From: JANOBD01 sp031411495
Lineage (GTDB): Bacteria; Planctomycetota; Phycisphaerae; Tepidisphaerales; Tepidisphaeraceae
Assembly: GCA_031411495.1 (NCBI GenBank)
Contig: JANOBD010000187.1
Coordinates: forward strand, 62,001-126,000
Length of the DNA stretch: 64,000 nucleotides
Reading direction: 5' to 3'
Positions 16,879 through 23,884 of this stretch are shown here, piece after piece. The notes beneath the pieces are model-generated. The model had not been told where the DNA came from. It did not search any database and saw nothing but the letters and a program-made list of their open reading frames with translations. How positions within the stretch are numbered: the stretch's first letter is position 1; the number at the start of each line of letters is the position of its first letter. The translations under genes were made by a program, and so were the position numbers.

Positions 16879-17418
16879 TCACGCGGCCTGTTCGTAGTCG
16901 TCCAGCCAGCGGTTGAGCGCCGAGATGCCGATGTCGTTGATGGTGGCCGGGCCGTCGCCGCCGTTGATCTTGTTTTGGAACGCGATCAAGGCGAGTCGGT
17001 CGGCGAGCGTTTTGTCGACGCGGATGTAGACGACCCGGCTCGCGGTGCCGGGGTCGAGCGTCACTTCGAGTTGCATCTTGTCGGCCTTGTTCTCGGACCG
17101 GCGGCGGGGCTTGGCGCTGCGCGAACCCCCCTGCCCTGCCGGGTTCGAGACGGCCTGAGGAATCGGCGTCATCGTCGGCTCCGCCGAGGATGACGTCGGT
17201 TGGGATCGAACCGGCTCAGGCACTTCCGCGTGCACCGGCAAGGTCGGCGCTGGCTTGGCGATGCTCGGCTGTGATGTCGTTGCGACGGCCGGGTTGAAAG
17301 AGATCGGCGCATCGTCCGGGTCGCGCCGCCCTACCGTACGCTGAAGGTTGGCGAGAAACTTGGCGGTCTTGCTGGGGTCGACGTCGGCTTCATGCCGCGA
17401 TGGTGTTGACGAGCTCAT
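16879..17418 (-). CDS. ParA-partner-like protein with disordered N-terminus (179 aa)
   Basis: The N-terminal about 110 residues are rich in Pro, Ser, Ala and Arg and look disordered. The C-terminal about 65 residues (MQLEVTLDPGTASRVVYIRV, then DKTLADRLALIAFQNKI and ATINDIGISALNRWLDDY) look like a strand followed by two helices, compatible with a ribbon-helix-helix or similar small DNA-binding fold. It overlaps the end of the ParA-type gene by 29 bases, and AGAGG lies six bases before its ATG inside that gene. This arrangement is typical of a partition ATPase and its small DNA-binding adaptor. It is not a ParB/Spo0J homologue. Function is inferred from position. Confidence 0.6.
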   Translation of the reverse strand: MSSSTPSRHEADVDPSKTAKFLANLQRTVGRRDPDDAPISFNPAVATTSQPSIAKPAPTLPVHAEVPEPVRSQPTSSSAEPTMTPIPQAVSNPAGQGGSRSAKPRRRSENKADKMQLEVTLDPGTASRVVYIRVDKTLADRLALIAFQNKINGGDGPATINDIGISALNRWLDDYEQAA

Positions 17419-18058
17419 TGGGCAGTACCTCTTTGAAGATGTTGATCATGTCCTGTGCCGCCTGCTCGGCACCCTTGTTCTTTTTCATTCGCGTGACGAC
17501 GGTGTCATCGACGACGGCCTTGCTGAACGCATCACGCAGGCTGATGACACTGCCGGCCATCGGCAGGCCCATGTCACGCAGCACCTTGCGAACGAGCTTC
17601 GCCTGCTCGCTGACCGTGCGGACCTTATTGAGGATCAGCCGGACGTACGGGTCGGCCAGCCCATCGGTGCGTCGTGCCTCGGCGACCTTGTCGATCGCCT
17701 GCTTGGTTTCAATCGTCGCCTGGACGTCGAGCGCGCTGGGGAGGACCGGAATCAGAATCCGCGCGGCGAAGTACATCAGCACGTGCGTCTGGTCGTTCAG
17801 TCGCGGCGATCCGTCGCAGACGACAAAGTCGTGCTGGCGGTCGAGCACCTGGAGTTTCTCGACGAGTTCGCGGGCATCGGTGATGCCGAATAGCGGCATC
17901 GAGGGTGCGGCCGCGGAGATCCAGCGCGACGCCGACTGCTGCGGGTCGTTGTCGATGAAAGCGACGCGCTTGCCCTGGTCGGCGAGATAGCAGGCGGTGT
18001 GTACCGCGAGCGTCGTCTTGCCGGCCCCGCCCTTTTGATTGATGACTGCAAGGATCAT
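17390..18058 (-). CDS. ParA/MinD-family partition ATPase
   Basis: A 222-residue ParA-type ATPase of the short class lacking an N-terminal HTH. The deviant Walker A box is INQKGGAGKTT (signature Lys9, P-loop Lys14). Walker A' is FIDNDPQQSASRW and the switch region is FVVCDGSPRLND, where the usual DTPP is replaced by DGSP. Members of this class move DNA (plasmid type Ib) or protein cargos such as chemoreceptor arrays or carboxysomes. The sequence here is closest in style to plasmid or integrated-element ParA proteins. It is followed by a small partner with overlapping frame. The 5' region carries several palindromes that could be autoregulatory or centromere-like sites. Confidence 0.85.
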   Translation of the reverse strand: MILAVINQKGGAGKTTLAVHTACYLADQGKRVAFIDNDPQQSASRWISAAAPSMPLFGITDARELVEKLQVLDRQHDFVVCDGSPRLNDQTHVLMYFAARILIPVLPSALDVQATIETKQAIDKVAEARRTDGLADPYVRLILNKVRTVSEQAKLVRKVLRDMGLPMAGSVISLRDAFSKAVVDDTVVTRMKKNKGAEQAAQDMINIFKEVLPNELVNTIAA

Positions 18059-18645
18059 GGTGCACTGAACATCGACTGTGGCGCGAAAAGACCATGAATC
18101 TTTTTATCGGCAGCGCGAGTCGCATGCGCAAATGTCATGAGTTGACAGGGTTGCTAGCGAGCTAGCGATCAGCGCGGCTTGCTTGCATGCGAGCACATCG
18201 GGCCAAGACGTCGAGTGAATAACCCCCGTCGCGCTCGCGGGGTCATGGCGAGGGCGACCGGTGGAACGCCGGGGAGCGCCGAGGCCGTCGCCACGAATGA
18301 GGGGCATCGCGATCCGGCCGGTATGCGCGGAATGGACGGGTCAGCCGCTTCCCGCAGCGGGCGGCACCGTAGGGACCGATCGGCGGCTAAGTCGCGACAG
18401 GAGCAGGGAATGGAGGCCGCGCCAGGACGACCAGGTGACAACCTGTCATATACGCACAACTACTACAAATCACCTAAAGGTGAATTATCGACATTTTTCG
18501 GCATATTTGCCTTGAATGATCCACGAGATGGTTTTAGGATGCACTCGGTTAATAATGCCAAAAAAGGGGCGGCTTATTATACTACCCTGTTGTGCTCCTG
18601 TCTCGTTCACGGCCTTTGCCGTTCTCTGATGCCTGGAGGTTCGAA
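18059..18645. other. Gene-free region upstream of parA-like gene and PEP-CTERM gene, rich in short palindromes
   Basis: This 587-base region separates divergent genes. Near the ParA start are TGTCATGAGTTGACA (18133-18147, five-base arms), two GCTAGC palindromes (18153 and 18161) and CGCATGCG (18121). The middle (18190-18420) is GC-rich with no credible coding. From about 18440 composition shifts to AT-rich and holds CAGGTGACAACCTG (18431-18444) and TCACCTAAAGGTGA (18470-18483), which share the AGGTGA/TCACCT core. A minus-10-like TATACT sits at 18578-18583 ahead of the gene at 18646. These look like operator or centromere-like sites; no direct proof is visible. Confidence 0.5.
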
Positions 18646-19530
18646 ATGCGCCGATCCATAATCGCTTTCGCTGTTGTTTCCGCGTTCTCGGTCGCTGTCG
18701 CCAACGCTTCGATCGTCAACTACTACAACGCCAATGGCTTCGAGGCGTTTGCCAACGCTTCGCTGGAAGGGCAGACCGTCGGCGGAACGCCGACGCTGAA
18801 TCCGTCCGAAGCCTGGACGCCGAATCCGAGCGGCTCGACCAACAGCGCCGTTGTCCAGGCGACGAACGGCGTCGGCGGAACGAAGGGCGTTCACCTGAAC
18901 CACCCGTCCAACAGCGGCTCCTACCGAATCACGCCGCTCACGGACTACATCACCAACGCCAACACGTATGCAACCAATCCGACGGATTTCCCGAACCCGC
19001 CGTATCCAGGCAATCGCTACCTGAACATCGACTGGAGCCAGAAGGTCAACCAGTCCAACGCCAACGGCACGACACAGTTCGGCCCGATTTTCGGCATGGA
19101 AGCGTACATTGCCCGCCTTTCCACCCAGGGCGTGAAGCGGATCGGCGGCCTGTATATTGATGCGACCGATGGTTCGACCAACTATCCCAACGCCCTGGTG
19201 TTCGGCCCGCAGGTCGCAGTCGGACAGTATGTCGACTACAAGATGATATTCGACTGGCAGACCGAGACTTATGACATCAGCATCAACGGCACCGTGCCGG
19301 CCGTGTACGACAACATCCCGTGGGAAAACCCGCAGGGATTGAACGTTTACGGCTATTCAACCGCCGATTTCGCCGACGCGGACATGATGGTTTCCCCATT
19401 TGCCGGTGACGTCACCATTTCCGCCTCTGCCGATTTTGACAATTATCACGTTTACTGGTCGCCCGAGCCGACGTCGCTCAGCCTTGTCGGTGGTTTGCTG
19501 GCCGTGGCGAAACGTCGCCGAGCTCGATAA
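18646..19530 (+). CDS. Secreted PEP-CTERM protein (294 aa)
   Basis: The start at 18646 follows GGAGG by six bases and opens a signal peptide, MRRSIIAFAVVSAFSVAVAN. The mature part looks like a concanavalin/LamG-like beta-sandwich (EAFANASLEGQTVGG, YVDYKMIFDWQTETYDISING). The C-terminus, SPEPTSLSLVGGLLAVAKRRRAR, is a PEP-CTERM tag (PEP, hydrophobic helix, Arg cluster) recognised by exosortases. It lies upstream of the exopolysaccharide/exosortase operon, so it is the nearest candidate substrate. Its AT-shifted promoter region carries a TATACT box at 18578. Confidence 0.85.
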   Translation: MRRSIIAFAVVSAFSVAVANASIVNYYNANGFEAFANASLEGQTVGGTPTLNPSEAWTPNPSGSTNSAVVQATNGVGGTKGVHLNHPSNSGSYRITPLTDYITNANTYATNPTDFPNPPYPGNRYLNIDWSQKVNQSNANGTTQFGPIFGMEAYIARLSTQGVKRIGGLYIDATDGSTNYPNALVFGPQVAVGQYVDYKMIFDWQTETYDISINGTVPAVYDNIPWENPQGLNVYGYSTADFADADMMVSPFAGDVTISASADFDNYHVYWSPEPTSLSLVGGLLAVAKRRRAR

Positions 19531-19601
19531 GCAAAGAAACTCTTTTCTCAATTGCTTTCGGTCCCGGGCTTGGGTCTAATCCGCGTTTGAAAGGGGCTGC
19601 A

Positions 19602-19895
19602 ATGAAGAAGATGTTGTTGCTTACAGCTGTCCTGATGACAGCGGGGCTTAGTTTCGCCGCCGTGGGGACCAGCCGTGGAAATACGGTATTGTCTCGAGGC
19701 ACGGTATTGGATCCGTTTGCGATGCAGGTGGTTTCGGCCACCCAGGTGCAGAACGCCGATTCGGCTCGTTCGGCGATTCGTCCAAATGGCGGAGTGCGTC
19801 CGCCAAACGATGAAATTGAGTGGAGCGCCGTTCCGGTTCGGCCGGGCCCGTTCACACCGCCCCCGCGTTCGCCATATGCTCCTCCGCCTCGTTGA
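19602..19895 (+). CDS. Small secreted proline-rich protein (97 aa)
   Basis: It begins MKKMLLLTAVLMTAGLSFAA, a clear signal peptide, after an AAGGGG Shine-Dalgarno. The mature part is short, Asn/Arg/Val-rich, and ends in a proline-rich tail (RPGPFTPPPRSPYAPPPR). There is no PEP-CTERM tag. It lies 71 bases behind the PEP-CTERM gene on the same strand and may share its transcript. Followed 57 bases later by a strong stem-loop. No family recognised. Confidence 0.65.
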   Translation: MKKMLLLTAVLMTAGLSFAAVGTSRGNTVLSRGTVLDPFAMQVVSATQVQNADSARSAIRPNGGVRPPNDEIEWSAVPVRPGPFTPPPRSPYAPPPR

Positions 19896-19951
19896 TCGGA
19901 TGTGTGCAATCGGCTTCCAGGGCAGTTTGCTCTTGTTGGGGATTGACTTCA

Positions 19952-20008
19952 CGAAACAACGCAGGCGATTCGGTTGTCCCAAACCGAATCGCCTGCTTCG
20001 TTGTTTCG
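19952..20008 (+). terminator. Long stem-loop, probable terminator
   Basis: Bases 19952-19975 pair with 19982-20008: 24 base pairs interrupted by a three-base bulge (19996-19998) around a six-base loop. Both arms contain CGAAACAACG and CAGGCGATTCGGTT. There is no T run, so it may act as a factor-independent block or be a mobile palindromic repeat. It lies between the small secreted protein and the NusG-like gene and would insulate the exopolysaccharide operon. Confidence 0.55.
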
Positions 20009-20410
20009 CGAGATGCTGGCCGGCATCGCCGTGCGCCGAGGCGTAGGCTGGGGCATCTCAGATCTTTGCCGGCATTTGCCGCGCGTGCGAATTGCGGTGG
20101 TGAATTGGCGGGGGGCTCGCCAAAACCACGGACGAGATGGAGCCGGACGACGAGACGCCGTCGCCGTCCAGCGCGGATCCAAGGCGTGTTGCGCTGTTGT
20201 GTCGCGCAATGCGAATGATTGAAACAAATCGGCACCAATCACGTTGAAAAACGTGCTGAATTTGAACTCGCGATACGCGGATAGCGGCCATACTGACCTT
20301 GGCGATCCGACGGGATGTCTTGAGGTTCGTTACTGAAGTTCGTCGGTGCACCGACAGGGACGAAGTGCGCATCGACGGCGTTGTTCCAATAACCTTTCAT
20401 AAGCGTTGCC
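20009..20410. other. Leader region of the exopolysaccharide operon
   Basis: About 400 bases lacking a convincing gene. A 53-codon minus-strand frame (20400 to 20239, starting MKGYWNNAVDAHF) has AAGG eight bases before its ATG and reads as plausible protein, but nothing else supports it. No ops-like or JUMPstart element was recognised. The region probably holds the promoter and leader RNA for the NusG-like gene. Confidence 0.4.
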
Positions 20411-20959
20411 TTGCTCAAACTCTCTGAAAATCCGCCGTCGCGATTGCCCAACCGAAACTCGATCCATGAGATTAAGGGCGAGTGGTACGTCGCCCACACA
20501 CGCGCCCGTCTGGAGAAGAGTTTCGCCCATGATTTGCTCAGGCTTGGGATCGATTATTACCTTCCGATGGTGCCGCGGACCACTTTTTCGGGCGGCCGCA
20601 AACGCAAGGGGTTGTACCCGCTTTTTCCCTCCTATGTGTTTTTCGCCGGTGACGAGGAGACGCGAATTGCGGCCCTACGGACCGACCGGCTTGCGAATGT
20701 CCTGCCCGTTCGGGACACGAACATTCTTATTAAAGAGTTGTCCGAAGTCGAGAAGGCGTTATCCTCCGGATTGTCGATCGATCTTTACCGGCATGTTGCC
20801 GTTGGGACGCGCTGCCGGATTCGCTCCGGACCGTTGCAGGGAGTTGTCGGGATCGTCGTGGACCGTGCCGATCTGGTCACTTTCGTTGTTGAAGTGACCC
20901 TTTTACGCCAAGGTGCGGCGATGCACGTCGAGGGGGAATTGCTCGAGCCGCTCGAATGA
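20411..20959 (+). CDS. NusG-like (RfaH/UpxY/LoaP type) transcription antiterminator
   Basis: The 182-residue protein has an NGN domain (GEWYVAHTRARLEKSFAHDLLRLGIDYYLP, then PLFPSYVFFAG) and a KOW-type tail (VGTRCRIRSGPLQGVVGIVV). It is a specialised NusG paralogue, not the housekeeping factor: it lies alone at the head of a polysaccharide operon and lacks secE/ribosomal neighbours. Such factors load onto RNA polymerase and let it read through long exopolysaccharide operons. The start is a TTG at 20411: a stop codon lies seven codons upstream and no ATG/GTG occurs before the NGN domain; no good Shine-Dalgarno is seen. It likely controls the 20996-35517 operon, 36 bases downstream. Confidence 0.88.
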   Translation: MLKLSENPPSRLPNRNSIHEIKGEWYVAHTRARLEKSFAHDLLRLGIDYYLPMVPRTTFSGGRKRKGLYPLFPSYVFFAGDEETRIAALRTDRLANVLPVRDTNILIKELSEVEKALSSGLSIDLYRHVAVGTRCRIRSGPLQGVVGIVVDRADLVTFVVEVTLLRQGAAMHVEGELLEPLE

Positions 20960-20995
20960 AGCGACCGAGGGGCAATTGATCGATAGGGGTGGCAA

Positions 20996-23824
20996 ATGAT
21001 GTGGTTGTTTAGCGCATTCGTTCTATCTTGGATTGTTTCGTGGCTGAGTACGCCTTGGGCGGCGGCGTTGGCACATCGCCTCAACGTTCTTGATCGGCCG
21101 GACGCCCGGAAGCGGCATCTGACCATCACACCTCGGCTCGGCGGCGTTGCGATCATCCTCCCGTCGCTCTGCGTGGCGTGGTCATTCTTCGTATTCGTGA
21201 ATCGATTCTCGGCCGAGCTGCCGGTCATCGTCGTGCCTGTACTGGGTTTGTCGCTGGGCATCGCGGCGGTCTTCCTGCTCGGGTTGGTCGACGACATTCG
21301 GAACGTCAACGGCAAGATCAAGCTGCTTTGCCTGCTGGCGATCGCTACGGGCGTCGGCCTCGCCGGCGTTCGCATCCCGCACCTCAATCTTCCTTGGATC
21401 GGCGACATTCACTCGCTGTGGCTGACCACTCCGCTAAGCGTGCTCTGGCTGGTCAGCGTCTGTGTTGCCATCAATTTCATCGATGGCCTTGACGGACTGG
21501 CAGGGAGCATCGTGACGCTCACCGCCACGTTAATCGGCCTGCTCGCTCTGACGAGCGGACAGGTATTCGTCGCGGTTTTGGCGTTCGCTATCGCCGGCTC
21601 GACGGTGGGGTTTCTTCGATACAACTGGCCGCGGGCAACCATCTTCCTGGGCGACTGCGGGAGCATGACGCTCGGATTCGCCGTCGCCGGGCTCGCCATG
21701 GTGCAGGCGAACCACGCCACGACTCTCTGGACCTATCCGGCAATCGTGTTGGCGCTATCGGTCCCGTTGCTCGACACCGGGCTGACCTTCTTCCGCCGGG
21801 CAATTCTCGAGCGCCGCTCGATCTTTTCCGCCGAGCGCGGCCACATCCATCACCGATTGTTAGACGCCGGCTTGAGTGTGCCTCAGGTGTTGCGGCTGCT
21901 GCTGCTGCTGACGTTGCTCGGTTGTGTCGCCGGGTTCGCGGTAGGAACCCGTCCCTCGACGTGGATGTTTGCCCTTGCGTCGATCTCGCTGATTCCGCTG
22001 GTGGTGGTGTTCCGCGCGGCCGGTTCGGTCCGGCTGCGCGAGATGATCGGCGCCACCCGCGCCGCCATCCGCCGTTCGCGGGAGAACGAGGGATACACAA
22101 AGGCGTTCGAAGAAATGCAGGTACGCTTTCGCGCGGTTGATTCATTTGACCGCTGGTGGAGCGAACTCTGCGAAGCAGGGCGACGCCTCCAGATCACTTC
22201 CATCGACCTCATCTGCGTCAATCGCGACGGCAGCAAGCGCGAACTCACCTGGACGAGTCCAGGGTGCGAATCGCGCGCTCATGCGGTGCAACTGGTACTC
22301 CCGGTCCCGCAGCGGCGAATCGGATCGCCGATTGAGTGCAAGCTTTCGGTCTATCGAAACGGGTCATTGGAGTCGGTCGGCTATCGCATGTCGTTGTTCG
22401 GGCGATTGCTCGAACACCACGGCCTCTCGAACCTGCCGATCGCGTCGCCGGTGCGGTTGCAGAAGCATTCGAGCGTGCTCCGCCTGGCCGGTCTGAGTGA
22501 GCGCGTCGCGTCGCTCCAGGAATCGGCGCGGAGTCTTCGAACTCCGCTGGCCGAGCCCTCGCCGGAGGAGATCGATCAGCCCGTCCACCAGATCCTTCCT
22601 GATCAGGTTCCTCACGAGATCTCACCCAGTCCGCGGCGCAAACCGCGCGTCGCCGTGGTTCACGACTTTCTCTATATCTACGGCGGCGCCGAACGGGTGC
22701 TCGAGAACATTCTCGCCATCTATCCCGATGCCGAGCTGTTTTCCCTTTTTGATTTCCTGGATGCCGAGCAGCGCAAGTTCATCGGCGACAGGCCGGTGAA
22801 GACCTCGTTCATCCAGCGGCTGCCGATGGCGCGCCGGTTCCATCGTCACTATCTCGCGCTGATGCCCATCGCGATCGAGCAGCTCGACATGAGCGGTTAC
22901 GACATCGTGATCAGCAGTTCGTATGTCGCCGCCAAGGGCGTGGTCACCGGGCCCGACCAGCTTCACGTCTGCTACTGCCACACCCCCGCGCGCTACGCGT
23001 GGGACCTGCAGGAGCAGTGCCTTGGTGAAGCGGGGATGAAGCACGGGATCAAGTCGGTCATCGCCCGAGTGGTCCTGCACTACATCCGGGCGTGGGACCT
23101 GCGTTCATCCCACGGCGTCGATGCGTTTGTGACCAATTCCGATTTCGTTCGCCGGCGCGTCAAAAAGATCTACGGTCGCGAAGCCACGACCATCTATCCT
23201 CCGGTCGACGTGACGAACTTCGCGCTCTGCGAAGAAAAGGAAGATTTTTACGTCACAGCGTCGCGGCTGGTTCCGTACAAAAAGATCGCGCTGATCGCCG
23301 AGGCGTTTACACGAATGCCGGACAAGCGCCTGGTCATCATCGGCGACGGGCCGGAGTTCGCGGCGATCCAAGAGAAGAGCGGCCCGAACGTCATTCTCAA
23401 GGGCTTCCTGCCCAAAGATCAGATGATCTGCTACATGCAGCGCGCCAAGGCGTTCGTCTTCACCGCCATCGAGGATTTCGGGATCGTCCCGGTCGAGGCG
23501 CAAGCCTGCGGGACGCCGGTCATCGGTCTCAACCGCGGCGGGGTCTGCGAGAGCGTCATCGACGGCGAGACGGGCATCCTCTTTAACGACCAGACGCCCG
23601 AATCCATCATCGACGCGGTTCGCCGCTTCGAACACCATGGCCACTGGAATGCCCGGCGCATCCGCAGCCAGGCGATGAAGTTCTCGTCAGGCCGATTCCA
23701 GGTCGAGATGAGTGAACTGGTCGAATCGCTCTCCGAAAAACACTTTCCCGGAAAGTCCGACGAGACGGATACGGAATGTCAATCTTTGAAACTTGTCGAA
23801 CAGCGCAGTACGCAAGTGTCTTAG
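20996..23824 (+). CDS. Fusion: WecA/MraY-type polyprenyl-P sugar-1-P transferase + GT4 glycosyltransferase
   Basis: A 942-residue two-enzyme protein. Residues 1 to about 345 are a polytopic WecA-like initiating transferase: GLVDDIRNVNGKIKL (DD at 99-100), FIDGLDGLAG (161-170), FLGDCGSMTLGF (217-228) and RGHIHHRLLDAG (281-292). Residues about 350-545 are a soluble linker of unknown fold with a Pro/Ser-rich end. Residues 550-925 are a GT4 glycosyltransferase (VAVVHDFLYIYGGAERVLENIL, EX7E motif at E826/E834 in IEDFGIVPVEAQACGTPV). It would attach the first sugar-phosphate to undecaprenyl phosphate and then add the next sugar. The reading frame is continuous, so this is not two genes. It is the only glycosyltransferase gene seen in the operon. 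Confidence 0.9.
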   Translation: MMWLFSAFVLSWIVSWLSTPWAAALAHRLNVLDRPDARKRHLTITPRLGGVAIILPSLCVAWSFFVFVNRFSAELPVIVVPVLGLSLGIAAVFLLGLVDDIRNVNGKIKLLCLLAIATGVGLAGVRIPHLNLPWIGDIHSLWLTTPLSVLWLVSVCVAINFIDGLDGLAGSIVTLTATLIGLLALTSGQVFVAVLAFAIAGSTVGFLRYNWPRATIFLGDCGSMTLGFAVAGLAMVQANHATTLWTYPAIVLALSVPLLDTGLTFFRRAILERRSIFSAERGHIHHRLLDAGLSVPQVLRLLLLLTLLGCVAGFAVGTRPSTWMFALASISLIPLVVVFRAAGSVRLREMIGATRAAIRRSRENEGYTKAFEEMQVRFRAVDSFDRWWSELCEAGRRLQITSIDLICVNRDGSKRELTWTSPGCESRAHAVQLVLPVPQRRIGSPIECKLSVYRNGSLESVGYRMSLFGRLLEHHGLSNLPIASPVRLQKHSSVLRLAGLSERVASLQESARSLRTPLAEPSPEEIDQPVHQILPDQVPHEISPSPRRKPRVAVVHDFLYIYGGAERVLENILAIYPDAELFSLFDFLDAEQRKFIGDRPVKTSFIQRLPMARRFHRHYLALMPIAIEQLDMSGYDIVISSSYVAAKGVVTGPDQLHVCYCHTPARYAWDLQEQCLGEAGMKHGIKSVIARVVLHYIRAWDLRSSHGVDAFVTNSDFVRRRVKKIYGREATTIYPPVDVTNFALCEEKEDFYVTASRLVPYKKIALIAEAFTRMPDKRLVIIGDGPEFAAIQEKSGPNVILKGFLPKDQMICYMQRAKAFVFTAIEDFGIVPVEAQACGTPVIGLNRGGVCESVIDGETGILFNDQTPESIIDAVRRFEHHGHWNARRIRSQAMKFSSGRFQVEMSELVESLSEKHFPGKSDETDTECQSLKLVEQRSTQVS

Positions 23825-23884
23825 CTTGAAGAGATCTGAGATCTCGAGGGTGTCGCGTGCGCGTGATAGAAAGGCGTCAACGAC

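Noticed and set aside
18179..18661. 160-codon plus-strand frame over the palindrome-rich region
   Set aside because: Composition changes abruptly at the AT-rich boundary, it overlaps the PEP-CTERM start, and there is no homology or Shine-Dalgarno.
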